Shown: positions 1 through 8,928 of the stretch, piece after piece
Layout: each line of letters begins with the position of its first letter
How positions within the stretch are numbered: position 1 is the first letter of the stretch
Assembly (NCBI RefSeq): GCF_034718895.1
Contig: NZ_JAYERP010000001.1
Span: 2,108,001-2,172,000 of the forward strand
Length of the DNA stretch: 64,000 bases
Reading direction: 5' to 3'
From: Paenibacillus phoenicis
GTDB lineage: Bacteria; Bacillota; Bacilli; Paenibacillales; Paenibacillaceae
Notes under the pieces: model-generated
Databases searched by the model: none
Seen by the model: only the letters and a program-made list of their open reading frames with translations
Told to the model about the DNA's origin: nothing
Program-made: the position numbers and the translations under genes

Positions 1-407
1 TGACGCAAAGACGTATGAAAAACTTCCGGCCCCAGCAGGATGGAAGTGTAATTGGTCATTTGGGATAGAATGGTCCCAGCATGTTGAATCACTTGTTCAG
101 TTTCGTTTAGCTTTTCTGCGAAGAATGCTTTTAACGTCGTTACTTCTTCATTCGATAGTAAGTTCAACGGCGTCAGGTGATCCACATAGTAGCGGTAGCC
201 TTTATGAGAAGGAATCCGCCCCGCCGACGTATGCGGCTGCTCCAAAAAACCGAGCTCTTCCAAGTCGGCCATTTCGTTCCGGATCGTTGCCGGACTGTAC
301 CCGACATCGCCCCGTTTCGAAATGCTTCGGGATCCCACAGGCTCCGCCGAGCGAATATAGTCATCAACAATAGCGGTCAATATCATTCTTTGGCGTTCCG
401 TCAACAT
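1..407 (-). CDS. hrcA: Heat-inducible transcription repressor HrcA (partial, N-terminal part)
   Basis: Repressor of class I heat-shock genes (hrcA-grpE-dnaK-dnaJ and groESL in relatives); it binds CIRCE and uses GroEL as folding partner. Only about 135 N-terminal codons are visible; the gene runs off the left edge. The translation begins MLTERQRMILTAIVDDYI and continues through the winged-helix segment with SPATIRNEMADLEELG and PHTSAGRIPSHKGYR, which are HrcA signatures. The ATG at 405-407 follows a GGGAGGG ribosome site. A CIRCE inverted repeat and a sigma-A-type promoter lie directly upstream, so the gene is probably autoregulated. It is the last backbone gene of the lepA-hemW-hrcA run here. 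Confidence 0.96.
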   Translation of the reverse strand, partial: MLTERQRMILTAIVDDYIRSAEPVGSRSISKRGDVGYSPATIRNEMADLEELGFLEQPHTSAGRIPSHKGYRYYVDHLTPLNLLSNEEVTTLKAFFAEKLNETEQVIQHAGTILSQMTNYTSILLGPEVFHTSLR

Positions 408-445
408 GGCAATCCCTCCCGGATAAACTCGATTTTTCCGAATCG

Positions 446-472
446 TTAGCACTCAATGTCATAGAGTGCTAA
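446..472 (-). promoter_or_regulatory. CIRCE operator
   Basis: Perfect inverted repeat TTAGCACTC - 9 bases - GAGTGCTAA, the canonical HrcA-binding site. It lies 38 bases upstream of the hrcA start and just downstream of the predicted -10, where a bound repressor would block transcription. Confidence 0.98.
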
Positions 473-483
473 TCACTAATACA

Positions 484-513
484 AAAATACCAAACCGACC
501 TGACGATTGTCAA
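484..513 (-). promoter_or_regulatory. Sigma-A-like promoter of the hrcA operon
   Basis: On the minus strand TTGACA (508-513) and TATTTT (484-489) are 18 bases apart. The -35 lies right next to the stop codon of the acetyltransferase gene. The start point would fall just ahead of CIRCE, the usual layout for hrcA operons. Confidence 0.7.
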
Positions 514-514
514 G

Positions 515-982
515 TCAGTCCAGTATCTTGAGAACGGCGATTTCATCGCAGCAATGCTGCTTTGCACAATTGACGCAGTCGGTCCATACTTTCTCCGGAA
601 AGATCTCTTTATTCACGACTGTAAAGCCATTTTTAATAAAAAAGGAAACCTCATAGGTGAGCGCCATCACTTTGGGGATCGCTTGTCTCCGGGCCTCTTC
701 CACCAGTTGCTCGACCAGCATGGAACCAAGCCCCTTCCCCTTGTGGCCTTCGGCGATCCCAAGGGAACGGATTTCAACCAGTTCCTCCCCCAGCTTGCAC
801 AGCGAACCGCAGCCGACGACCTCGCCATCCACTTCCGCCACGACGAAATCCTGGATCTGACGCTCCAACACCGCCCGTGAACGCGGCAGCATAATGCCTC
901 GCCGGGCATACCCTTCAATGATGTTATATAATGGCTCGACATCCGCTAAATTCGCCTGTCTGCACACGGCTACCGCTGGCAT
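515..982 (-). CDS. GNAT family N-acetyltransferase, ArgA-like
   Basis: 155-residue acetyl-CoA-dependent N-acetyltransferase. The acetyl-CoA loop is visible near residues 80-90 (EGHKGKGLGSML), after a beta-strand EIRSLGI. The C-terminal part (KVWTDCVNCAKQHCCDEIAVLK) resembles the Cys-rich ending of short ArgA-like amino-acid N-acetyltransferases, so glutamate or another amino acid is a possible substrate; this is inference. The ATG at 980-982 follows GGGGGAA. It sits between hemW and hrcA on the same strand, but a terminator before it and a promoter after it suggest it is transcribed alone. Confidence 0.85.
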   Translation of the reverse strand: MPAVAVCRQANLADVEPLYNIIEGYARRGIMLPRSRAVLERQIQDFVVAEVDGEVVGCGSLCKLGEELVEIRSLGIAEGHKGKGLGSMLVEQLVEEARRQAIPKVMALTYEVSFFIKNGFTVVNKEIFPEKVWTDCVNCAKQHCCDEIAVLKILD

Positions 983-1095
983 GCTGATTCCCCCTCGATC
1001 ACAAATAATATGAATAAATATACATTATACGGTATAAAACTTCAAGAGAAATGTTTCATGGCCATGTCATTTTTCCAAGTATATTCAGCGACATG

Positions 1096-1140
1096 TAAAA
1101 AAGCAGCTTTGCTACTTCATTAAAGAAGCGCAAGCTGCTT
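1096..1140 (-). terminator. Rho-independent terminator after hemW
   Basis: Arms AAGCAGCTT (1101-1109) and AAGCTGCTT (1132-1140) pair, with extra GC pairs inside; on the minus strand the hairpin is followed by a run of six T. It ends the lepA-hemW transcript. Confidence 0.85.
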
Positions 1141-1153
1141 GTTGGATAAGTCA

Positions 1154-2398
1154 CTAATCCGTTAAGACGCCGATAAATTCGGCAAACACTTCGTTTCCGA
1201 ACAACACGCCTTGCTTGCTGAGCCGATAGCCTTCACCGTCGCTATGAGGCTCCAACAGGCCGGCGCTTAACATCTTCGTAAGCTGCCGGGCAAATACATC
1301 GTCCAGCTCTTCGCCAAATTGTCTCCGGAAATCCGCCTTACGGATGCCGTCCAGCATCCGAAGTCCAACCATAACGAAGTCCTCCATCGCCTCTTCCCGG
1401 GACACGCCAAATTGCTCCAAGCGAGGCAATCCTGTCTTCGCCGCTTCCACATAAGGGTTCACGCCCTTAATGTTCACGTGACGCGTGCGGCCGACATACC
1501 CGTGGGCGCCGGCGCCCAAACCGTAATAATCCTCGTTCTTCCAGTACGTGATGTTGTGCCGGCTGGCGAAGCCGGGTTTGGCAAAATTGCTGATCTCGTA
1601 TTGCTTGTAACCGGCTTGTTCCATTCGCTCCATTAACAGCAGGTACATGTTCAGTTCCTCCTCTTCGCTTGGAAGCGGGAGCTGATTTTTGTGGTACAAC
1701 GTATGGAACAACGTGTTCTCCTCAACCTTCAGGCTGTAAATCGAATAATGCGGCAGCCCAAGCTCCAATGCCCGTGAGACGCTGTAGTCCAGCATCTCAA
1801 CCGTTTGGTTGGGCAGACCAAACATCAAATCGATGGACAGATTATCTAGCCCAACAGCTCTAGCATTCTCCAAGCTCCGGTAGACATCATCGGTGTTATG
1901 GATCCGGCCAATGCCGCTCAGAAGCTCATTCTGGAATGCCTGCACGCCAAAGCTGACCCGGTTGACGCCGCCGTCTTTCATGACGGTCAACTTGTCGCGG
2001 TCCGTCGTGCCCGGGTTCGCTTCCATCGTAAATTCGATATCGCTGGCCCAATACGGGAAATGACGTCTGACTGATGCCAGGAAAAACTCCATCTCCTGCG
2101 GAGTCAGCACGGTAGGCGTCCCGCCGCCCACAAATATGCTGCGGATTTCGCCCGGCGGAGTTTGCTGGACCGTCAGCTCCATCTCCCGATCCAAGGCGCG
2201 CAGATAGTCCATCACCGGCTGATCTTTTAATACGTAGGAGTTGAAATCACAATAGAAGCACTTGTTGGTGCAAAACGGGATATGAATATATACCGCATGC
2301 GGTGCGCCGGATGGTCCGGATGATGTCACGCCGCTTGCCGCAGGGTTTTGGATCGGCATTCCCTGCCCCGGATGCTTCATCGTTTGGTCCATGGTCAT
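1154..2398 (-). CDS. hemW: Radical SAM heme chaperone HemW
   Basis: Cytoplasmic radical-SAM protein of the HemW/HemN-like family, thought to bind and deliver heme rather than act as the oxygen-independent coproporphyrinogen oxidase its older names suggest. The iron-sulfur motif CTNKCFYC (CxxxCxxC) lies near residue 47 and is followed by the GGGTPT and EANPGT SAM-domain motifs; the C-terminal HemN domain is complete. About 414 residues, slightly longer at the N terminus than usual because of a Pro/Gly/Ser-rich leader. I chose the ATG at 2396-2398, which follows GGAGGAGGGC; an in-frame TTG four codons upstream lies inside that ribosome site. Directly downstream of lepA, as in Bacillus. Confidence 0.94.
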   Translation of the reverse strand: MTMDQTMKHPGQGMPIQNPAASGVTSSGPSGAPHAVYIHIPFCTNKCFYCDFNSYVLKDQPVMDYLRALDREMELTVQQTPPGEIRSIFVGGGTPTVLTPQEMEFFLASVRRHFPYWASDIEFTMEANPGTTDRDKLTVMKDGGVNRVSFGVQAFQNELLSGIGRIHNTDDVYRSLENARAVGLDNLSIDLMFGLPNQTVEMLDYSVSRALELGLPHYSIYSLKVEENTLFHTLYHKNQLPLPSEEEELNMYLLLMERMEQAGYKQYEISNFAKPGFASRHNITYWKNEDYYGLGAGAHGYVGRTRHVNIKGVNPYVEAAKTGLPRLEQFGVSREEAMEDFVMVGLRMLDGIRKADFRRQFGEELDDVFARQLTKMLSAGLLEPHSDGEGYRLSKQGVLFGNEVFAEFIGVLTD

Positions 2399-2434
2399 GC
2401 CCTCCTCCAAGTTTCTCTTAAATAATAGTAGAAA

Positions 2435-2454
2435 GGAAAGCCTGACGGCTTTCC
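2435..2454 (-). terminator. Hairpin between lepA and hemW
   Basis: Perfect 8-bp stem GGAAAGCC / GGCTTTCC with a 4-base loop, followed on the minus strand by TTTCT. It could be a weak terminator that lowers hemW expression relative to lepA. Confidence 0.5.
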
Positions 2455-2474
2455 TTCGTCAACCAACCTGCTTC

Positions 2475-4292
2475 TTAATTGTCGTCGATCTTCAGCACCG
2501 CCATGAACGCTTCCTGCGGCACCTCGACGCTGCCGACCTGCTTCATCCGCTTCTTGCCTTCCTTTTGCTTCTCCAGCAATTTCCGCTTCCGCGAGATGTC
2601 GCCGCCGTAACACTTGGCAAGGACGTTCTTGCGCATCGCCTTTACGGTTTCACGGGCGATGACCTTCGTTCCGATCGAAGCCTGAATCGGTACCTCGAAC
2701 ATTTGGCGCGGAATCAGCTCGCGCAACTTCTCGCAGATGATCCGACCGCGGTGATATGCGCGATCGCGGTGCACGATAAAGGACAAGGCGTCCACCTGCT
2801 CGCCGTTCAGCAGGATATCCATCTTCACGAGATTGGATCTGCGGTAGCCGGACAGCTCGTAATCAAACGAAGCATAGCCTTTGGTGCTCGATTTTAACTG
2901 ATCAAAGAAGTCGTATACAATCTCCGACAACGGAACCTGGTACGTAATCGTCACGCGCGTCGTGTCGAGGTATTCCATATTGACGAACTCGCCGCGTTTG
3001 CTTTGGCACAGCTCCATCACGGTTCCGACATAATCGTTGGGCACAATGATCGACGCTTTGACGTAAGGCTCCTCGACATAGTCGATTTTGCCGACCTCCG
3101 GATAGTTCGACGGGTTGTCGATGGAAATCGTCTCGCCGTTCGTCAGCGTTACTTTGTAGATAACGCTTGGTGCTGTCGTAATCAGCGGAATGTTAAATTC
3201 CCGTTCAATCCGCTCCTGGATCACGTCCATGTGCAGCAGTCCCAAGAAACCGCAGCGGAAGCCGAAGCCCAGCGCGCTTGAAGTTTCAGGTTCGAAGCTC
3301 AGCGAAGCGTCGTTCAGCTGCAGCTTCTCCAGCGCTTCACGCAGGTCGTTGTAATCCGACGTTTCGATCGGGTACAAGCCGCAGTACACCATCGGGTTGA
3401 TCTTCCGGTAACCCGGCAGCGGCTCTGGTGTCGGATTCTTCGCGTCCGTCACCGTATCCCCGACACGGGTATCGCCAACCGTCTTGATCCCGGCGACGAT
3501 AAAGCCAACATCGCCGACGTTAAGCTCGTCCACAATCGTCATCCGCGGTTTGAACGCGCCGACTTCGATGACCTCAAAGGTTTTGTCCGTCGCCATCATT
3601 TTGATTTTCGAACCGGCTTTGATCTTGCCGTCAATGACGCGCACATAAACGATAACGCCTTTGTAAGGGTCATAGTGGGAGTCGAAGATCAGCGCCTTCA
3701 GCGGTTTATCCGGATCTCCCGTCGGTGCCGGCACCTTCTGAACGACCTGTTCCAAAATCTCCTTAATCCCGATTCCGGCCTTGGCGGAAGCATGCACCGC
3801 TTCGCTGGCATCCAGGCCGATGACATCTTCAATCTCCTGCTTTACCCGGTCAGGATCTGCGCTCGGCAAGTCGATTTTGTTGATGACCGGCAAAATCTCC
3901 AGGTTGTTATCCAGCGCCAGATAAACGTTGGCCAACGTCTGCGCCTCAATCCCCTGGGCTGCGTCCACGACCAGCAATGCGCCTTCGCAAGCCGCCAAGC
4001 TGCGGGAAACCTCATAGGTGAAGTCGACGTGCCCTGGAGTATCGATGAGGTTCAGCACATACTCCTCGCCGTCGTCAGCACGGTAGTTCAGGCGGACCGC
4101 CTGAAGCTTGATCGTAATTCCGCGCTCCCGTTCCAAGTCCATCTGATCAAGAACCTGATCCTGCATTTCCCGGGAGGTCAGCGCCCCGGTATACTCCAGA
4201 ATCCGGTCGGCCAAAGTCGATTTGCCATGGTCTATATGTGCAATAATACAGAAATTGCGAATTTTCGCTTGTCTAGCCCTAATATCTGTCAT
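2475..4292 (-). CDS. lepA: Elongation factor 4 (LepA), ribosomal back-translocase GTPase
   Basis: Translational GTPase that acts on stalled or mistranslocated ribosomes. About 605 residues, the normal family length. The N-terminal G domain shows HIDHGKSTL (G1), DTPGHVDF (G3) and NKIDLPSAD (G4); EF-G-like domains and the LepA-specific C-terminal region ending in [15 protein letters not shown] follow. I start at the ATG of [14 protein letters not shown] (4290-4292), which matches the family and follows GGTGGGGGTAAGG; an upstream GTG in frame is less likely. First gene of lepA-hemW. The region upstream of it, which in Bacillus holds yqxA, is here occupied by the mannan island. Confidence 0.97.
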   Translation of the reverse strand: MTDIRARQAKIRNFCIIAHIDHGKSTLADRILEYTGALTSREMQDQVLDQMDLERERGITIKLQAVRLNYRADDGEEYVLNLIDTPGHVDFTYEVSRSLAACEGALLVVDAAQGIEAQTLANVYLALDNNLEILPVINKIDLPSADPDRVKQEIEDVIGLDASEAVHASAKAGIGIKEILEQVVQKVPAPTGDPDKPLKALIFDSHYDPYKGVIVYVRVIDGKIKAGSKIKMMATDKTFEVIEVGAFKPRMTIVDELNVGDVGFIVAGIKTVGDTRVGDTVTDAKNPTPEPLPGYRKINPMVYCGLYPIETSDYNDLREALEKLQLNDASLSFEPETSSALGFGFRCGFLGLLHMDVIQERIEREFNIPLITTAPSVIYKVTLTNGETISIDNPSNYPEVGKIDYVEEPYVKASIIVPNDYVGTVMELCQSKRGEFVNMEYLDTTRVTITYQVPLSEIVYDFFDQLKSSTKGYASFDYELSGYRRSNLVKMDILLNGEQVDALSFIVHRDRAYHRGRIICEKLRELIPRQMFEVPIQASIGTKVIARETVKAMRKNVLAKCYGGDISRKRKLLEKQKEGKKRMKQVGSVEVPQEAFMAVLKIDDN

Positions 4293-4429
4293 CCTTACCC
4301 CCACCACAAATCATCGAAGTAATGCAATCAATTTATTATAGCAGTTGAAGGGGCAAGCAGCAATCACGGCCAGCGATTTTCCGTTTACAGCTTCAACCTC
4401 TCCAGAAGAACCCGGTCGCCTCCGTCCCG

Positions 4430-5452
4430 CTACATTCTACCGATTTCTGCGTCATCGCCAACTTCCTCATGCGTCGCCTTGACATAATCCACGATTTCCT
4501 GAACCGTCGTATAGGCGATCCCAACATAGGTATCTGCAGCGCCGTAGTAAATGGCGATACGGCCTGTGGCAGCATCGGTCAAAGCGGCGCAAGGGAACAC
4601 GACGTTCGGGACGAAGCCGCGCTCCTCATACCATTCCTCCGGCGTTAATACATACGTGCTGGAGCGATATTTCACGCGGGACGGTTCCTCTCGGTCAAGA
4701 ATGACCGCACCCATGCTGTAAACAAGGCCATTGCACGTCCCGGTGACGCCATGGTAGAACATCAGCCAACCCTCGGTCGTTTCGATTGGAGCGGGACCGC
4801 CGCCGATTTTCACCGACTGCCACCAGCCTTGCCCGCCCTTGGTCATCACATGGCGATGTTTGCCCCAATAGACGAAATCCGGGCTTTCGCTAAGGAAGAT
4901 GTCGCCAAACGGAGTATGCCCGCTGTCGCTGGGACGGGACAACATCACGAAGTTGCCTCCGATTTTCTTCGGGAACAACACGCCGTTGCGGTTAAATGGT
5001 AAGAACGGATTCTCCAAACGGACAAACGTCTTAAAGTCTTGGGTTTTGGCCACCCCAATCGAAGCGCCGTAGAAGTCCGTGCACCAAATAATATAGTAGG
5101 TATCCTCCACCTTCACCAACCGGGGATCATAGGCATATTGAGGTTGGAACGGCTTCCCTTCCTCATCCACAAAAGGAATACGCTCCTCGTCGATCTTCCA
5201 TTCATAGCCGTCTTCGCTCCAGCCTGTATGCAGGTGAGGACGGCCGTTAATCGTTTCGGCGCGAAACACGCCAACAAAGCGGCCATCGTAAGGAACAACT
5301 GCGCTGTTGAAGATGCGCGCGATGCCTTTGGCCGGATTCCTCTTCACGACCGGATTGTCATTATGTCTCCATACGGGTCCTGCCGCATGCTCCGGTTTGT
5401 CTTGCCAAGGAATGTTCGGCAGGTTCTCTCCAATGATTTTCACTGTGCTCAT
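4430..5452 (-). CDS. GH130 glycoside phosphorylase, probable beta-1,4-manno-oligosaccharide phosphorylase
   Basis: 340-residue five-bladed beta-propeller enzyme of family GH130, most like subfamily 2: NPVVKRNPAKGIARIFNSA, FRAE, YDPRLVKVEDTYYIIW (with the probable general-acid Asp) and GGGPAPIETTEGWLMFYHG are visible. It would phosphorolyse the non-reducing mannose of beta-1,4-manno-oligosaccharides to alpha-mannose-1-phosphate in the cytoplasm; no signal peptide is seen. It is the last gene of the minus-strand ABC-importer operon, 38 bases behind the second permease. The beta-1,4 preference is inferred from the GH113/epimerase neighbours; some GH130 enzymes act on beta-1,2-mannosides instead. 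Confidence 0.85.
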   Translation of the reverse strand: MSTVKIIGENLPNIPWQDKPEHAAGPVWRHNDNPVVKRNPAKGIARIFNSAVVPYDGRFVGVFRAETINGRPHLHTGWSEDGYEWKIDEERIPFVDEEGKPFQPQYAYDPRLVKVEDTYYIIWCTDFYGASIGVAKTQDFKTFVRLENPFLPFNRNGVLFPKKIGGNFVMLSRPSDSGHTPFGDIFLSESPDFVYWGKHRHVMTKGGQGWWQSVKIGGGPAPIETTEGWLMFYHGVTGTCNGLVYSMGAVILDREEPSRVKYRSSTYVLTPEEWYEERGFVPNVVFPCAALTDAATGRIAIYYGAADTYVGIAYTTVQEIVDYVKATHEEVGDDAEIGRM

Positions 5453-5489
5453 GAGGTTACCCCTTCCAAATCAACTCAAATAAGTGCGT

Positions 5490-6323
5490 TTATTTAACGG
5501 AGCCTTGGGCAAATCCGTTATAGATGTATTTCTGCAGCGCCACAAAAGCAATCAGGATCGGCACAATCGTTATCATGATCCCGGCGCAGATCACTTCCCA
5601 TTGCGAACCGTAAGGGCCTTTAAACTTAAACAGCGCGGTCGAGATCACCTGCAGGTCCTCGCTTGGCATATACAGGAACGGCGTGTAGAAATCGTTATAG
5701 ATATTCACGCCTTTGACGATAATGACCGTCACGATGGCTGGGGCGAGCAGCGGCAAAATAATGCGCCAGTAAATCGTGAAATAGGACGCGCCGTCCAGCA
5801 TCGCGGATTCGTCCAGCGATTCGGAAATCGAATCGAGGAATTGCATGAAAATATACACGGCGATAATGTCAGTGCCTAAGTAAAGCAAAATCGGAGCAAA
5901 TCGTGTATCCACCAAGTGGAAGAAGTTGATGATTCGGAATGTCGCCACCTGGGTCGTCACGCTTGGGATCAAGGTCGCCAGCAAGAAGGCCCCCATCAAC
6001 AGCTTGTTGCCGCGAAATTTGAAGCGGTTTAGGACATAAGCGATCATGGAGCCGATCAAGGTCGCGCCAAGAATTGAGATGACTACGATAATGACGGTGT
6101 TGCCGAAGCCAAGCAGCATTTTTCCATTAATAAAAGCCTTGGAGTAGTTGGCGAAATTCAGCCAGTTCTCCGGCGGCGTCAAGGGGCTGGTCGAACCGTA
6201 TTCCTTGTTCGTTTTAAAGGAAGCGAACAGCACCACCACGATCGGAACGAGCGCGGCGAAAGCGCCCAGCAGCAAGCTGACATATTTAATGAAGGCCGCG
6301 GCTACGTATTTCAGTCTATACAT
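5490..6323 (-). CDS. ABC sugar transporter permease, MalG/AraQ type
   Basis: 277-residue inner-membrane permease of a carbohydrate ABC importer (CUT1 class) with about six hydrophobic segments. The EAA-type loop that docks the ATPase is visible as ESLDESAMLDGASYFTIYWRI near residue 190, and the C terminus GFAQGSVK is typical of MalG-type subunits. Three bases separate it from the MalF-type permease. No ATPase is encoded in this island, so a shared MsmX-like ATPase from elsewhere is probably used. The predicted substrate is manno-oligosaccharide, from context. Confidence 0.92.
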   Translation of the reverse strand: MYRLKYVAAAFIKYVSLLLGAFAALVPIVVVLFASFKTNKEYGSTSPLTPPENWLNFANYSKAFINGKMLLGFGNTVIIVVISILGATLIGSMIAYVLNRFKFRGNKLLMGAFLLATLIPSVTTQVATFRIINFFHLVDTRFAPILLYLGTDIIAVYIFMQFLDSISESLDESAMLDGASYFTIYWRIILPLLAPAIVTVIIVKGVNIYNDFYTPFLYMPSEDLQVISTALFKFKGPYGSQWEVICAGIMITIVPILIAFVALQKYIYNGFAQGSVK

Positions 6324-6326
6324 GGC

Positions 6327-7205
6327 TTACTTCTCCTCCTTGATCAACAAGCGCTGCAGCAAGGTGACAATGATCACGATAAACAGCAGGACAACCGCCA
6401 TGGCGGAGGCAAGGCCAAGCTTGTTATATTTAAACGCGGTGGTCACCGTTTGGATGACAAACGTATTACTTCCGTTGGAGCCGCCGGTCATAATGTACGG
6501 AATATCGAAGGCGCTGATTGCACCGCTGATGGCGAGGATCAGGTTGAGCTGCACAATTTTCATGATGCTGGGAATGATGATATGGCGGAACTGATGCCAA
6601 CGGTTGGCCCCGTCGATCTCGGCCGCTTCGTAAATATCGGAACCAATCGACGAAATCGCGCCCAGGAAAATGATGAAGTTAAAGCCCATGTATCTCCACA
6701 CGGATGCGCCCGCCAGCGAAATATTAATGATGTTCGGGTTCTTCAACCATCCCTGCGTGTAAGCGCCAAGCCCCACCGATTGCATCAAGGTATCCAGCGT
6801 ACCGTCCGGACGGAAGAAGAACAGGAAGATAAACCCGATCGCTACCCCGTTTAAGAGGTAAGGAAAGAACAGGACGCCTTTAAAGAAGTTTTTGAATCGC
6901 ACCTTAAAGCTAAGTATCGTTGCAAAATAAAGAGCAATTGCCATTTGAACAAAGGTCGCGCAAAAATAATACAAGCTGACCTTAAAGACGGTGAAATATT
7001 TGGAGTCGGTAAAGATCGTCTTGTAGTTCTCAAACCCTACGTAATCATAATGCTTGCTGTAGCCGTTCCAGTTGGTGAAGCTGTATTTGAACATATTAAA
7101 AACCGGCAAGTAGGCGAAAGTGAACAACAAGGCGACCGGGATCAGCGAGAAGGCGAAAATGATCACTTTCCGCTGGGTTTTGTAGCTTAAATTTTTGAAC
7201 ACCAC
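6327..7205 (-). CDS. ABC sugar transporter permease, MalF/UgpA type
   Basis: 292-residue membrane subunit pairing with the MalG-type permease. It has an N-terminal hydrophobic segment after KTQRKVIIFAFSLIPVALL, further membrane spans, and the EAA loop SIGSDIYEAAEIDGANRWHQF near residue 190. It ends in LLIKEEK and is followed after three bases by the next permease, which suggests coupled translation. It lies behind the binding-protein gene with a 117-base gap containing a hairpin that probably lowers permease expression relative to the binding protein. Confidence 0.92.
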   Translation of the reverse strand: MVFKNLSYKTQRKVIIFAFSLIPVALLFTFAYLPVFNMFKYSFTNWNGYSKHYDYVGFENYKTIFTDSKYFTVFKVSLYYFCATFVQMAIALYFATILSFKVRFKNFFKGVLFFPYLLNGVAIGFIFLFFFRPDGTLDTLMQSVGLGAYTQGWLKNPNIINISLAGASVWRYMGFNFIIFLGAISSIGSDIYEAAEIDGANRWHQFRHIIIPSIMKIVQLNLILAISGAISAFDIPYIMTGGSNGSNTFVIQTVTTAFKYNKLGLASAMAVVLLFIVIIVTLLQRLLIKEEK

Positions 7206-7265
7206 TCACACCTCCAAAAATCCTGCAAAATGCCTATCTCTGTCTCTCCTTGGCTAAAATCACAA

Positions 7266-7292
7266 GGGAAACGCGCATCCGGCACGTTCCCC
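7266..7292 (-). terminator. Attenuating hairpin between binding protein and permease genes
   Basis: Arms GGGAAACG and CGTTCCCC (8 bp with one GU-type pair) with a short GC-rich loop, followed on the minus strand by TTGTGATTTT. Such hairpins commonly protect or partially terminate the binding-protein message in ABC operons. Confidence 0.5.
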
Positions 7293-7322
7293 CTGCAACT
7301 TTGTCCTCCCCTGTGACCGGTG

Positions 7323-8678
7323 TTATTTCACGAATTTGGCGCGGGATTTCACCCAAGCGTCGTTGAGATCCTTCATGATGTCGTCATAGGATTCGTTCAG
7401 GTTACCGATCGCGGCTTCCATGATCCGTTTCTTGAATTCCGGCTGCCACAAGCCGATTTCCGCGTCTTTGTCGATTTTGTCCACCAGGCCCTCTTGCCCC
7501 GGTTTTGCAGGAGTCTGCAGTTCGAACTTCACGTCAGTTCCTTCGAATTGCTTCAGCGATTCCGGAAGAGGAGCGCCGACCACCGGGCTCATGCCGCCGG
7601 CTTGTTCCGTGGGATATCCGGATTTGTTGATGAACCAGTCCACCCAAGCTCTTGCCGCCTCTTTGTGCTTGCTGTGCTTGCTGATGCCCAGCGTATAGTC
7701 GTCTGCAAGCGGCATAATGATTTCCTTAGCATTCGTTGGGAAAGGCATGTAAGCGATGTCATCCGGATTCTCAGCTAAGCCTTGAACCTGCCCGATCGCC
7801 CAGGAGCCCAGCACCATCGCACCGATTTTGCCATTGGCCATGTCGGCTTTGGAAGCTTCCCAGTTCGTCGTTGTCGGGTCATCTTCAATCAAACCTTGTT
7901 TGGCGGTGTCGTACATCACCTTGTACAGTTCATAGTGCGGCTGTCCAGGAACGAAGTTGTCATCGGTGTTCGGCTGGATCACATTGACATAGTCGACGTC
8001 GCCGGCAACGGTAGTTAATACAGCTTCCCATTGCGTCAAAGGCCAGCTGTCTGCATAGTTGCTGTACAGAGGAATCGCGTCGCCTTTTTCTTTGATTTTG
8101 TGCAAAGCGGCCAAAAACTCGTCCGGTGTTCTCGGCGTCGTCGTTACGCCGGCGTCGTTAAATACTTTCTTGTTGTAGAGGATCCCGGAAAAGTTAACAG
8201 CGATCGGAATCCCGTAAACTTTGCCATCAACGGTTCTTTCCTCCAGGCCGATATACTGCTTGCTCATCTCTTCCAACGTACCCAGCGGTTCAAAAAACTC
8301 CGGCGTATCCGCCAGCGGAATGCTGGTTGGCAGCAACAGAACATCACCGTAATCGTCAGAGTTCATCCGCACTGTGATTTGTCCTTCATAATCGGAAAGC
8401 GCTTGGAAGTTTACTTTCACGTTCGGGTATTCCTTATTAAATTCGGCGGCATAATCCTTGAATACGGTGTCGACGATGTCTGTTCGTTGCGTAATGACGG
8501 TAATCTCTCCCGAGATGTCCCTTCCCGCCGTCTGTTCCGTGCCGGAGTTCGCGGTTCCGGCATTTCCGGCTGCATTGTTCTGTGCCGCGTTATTACGGTT
8601 GTTCCCTCCACAGCCAGCCAACAGAGTCAAAACAAGCATCAAGGCCAGCAAACCGATGAAAGCTTTGTTCTTTTTCAC
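7323..8678 (-). CDS. Sugar ABC transporter substrate-binding lipoprotein
   Basis: About 451-residue extracellular solute-binding protein (family 1). The N terminus VKKNKAFIGLLALMLVLTLL ends in the lipobox LAGC, after which an Asn/Gly/Thr-rich linker (NNRNNAAQNNAAGNAG) spaces the domain from the membrane. I start at GTG 8676-8678, which follows AAAGGGG at good distance; an in-frame TTG six codons upstream lies at the ribosome site. First gene of the importer operon and directly behind a strong promoter and a palindrome. Ligand is probably a manno-oligosaccharide, inferred from the neighbouring enzymes. Confidence 0.92.
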   Translation of the reverse strand: MKKNKAFIGLLALMLVLTLLAGCGGNNRNNAAQNNAAGNAGTANSGTEQTAGRDISGEITVITQRTDIVDTVFKDYAAEFNKEYPNVKVNFQALSDYEGQITVRMNSDDYGDVLLLPTSIPLADTPEFFEPLGTLEEMSKQYIGLEERTVDGKVYGIPIAVNFSGILYNKKVFNDAGVTTTPRTPDEFLAALHKIKEKGDAIPLYSNYADSWPLTQWEAVLTTVAGDVDYVNVIQPNTDDNFVPGQPHYELYKVMYDTAKQGLIEDDPTTTNWEASKADMANGKIGAMVLGSWAIGQVQGLAENPDDIAYMPFPTNAKEIIMPLADDYTLGISKHSKHKEAARAWVDWFINKSGYPTEQAGGMSPVVGAPLPESLKQFEGTDVKFELQTPAKPGQEGLVDKIDKDAEIGLWQPEFKKRIMEAAIGNLNESYDDIMKDLNDAWVKSRAKFVK

Positions 8679-8709
8679 ATCCGTTTCCCCTTTCAATTTA
8701 TAAATTAAG

Positions 8710-8719
8710 TTATCGATAA
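8710..8719. promoter_or_regulatory. Palindrome, candidate LacI-type operator of the importer operon
   Basis: Perfect palindrome TTATCGATAA with a central CG, as in many LacI-family operators. It lies between the predicted transcription start and the binding-protein start codon, a position where a repressor would block elongation. Further TTATCA/TGATAA arms occur at about 8802-8821 near the divergent lacI gene. Confidence 0.45.
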
Positions 8720-8729
8720 ACTAACTAAG

Positions 8730-8758
8730 ATTCTATAATGTATACGCTTACTAGTCAA
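8730..8758 (-). promoter_or_regulatory. Sigma-A-like promoter of the importer operon
   Basis: On the minus strand TTGACT (8753-8758) and TAGAAT (8730-8735) are separated by 17 bases. It faces the binding-protein gene and is followed by the TTATCGATAA palindrome. Confidence 0.65.
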
Positions 8759-8928
8759 TGGATAAATCCATTTATTTTCGGTTAATAAAGTAATATATTA
8801 AGTTATCACTTATGAATGATAAGTTTAATTTTTAGCTCATCTTCCTATTTACCAACAGAATCGGTATACTGGATTTTAGATCGATTGGCTCTGGATGATA
8901 GATTGAACGGGATGGTGAATATAAGTTC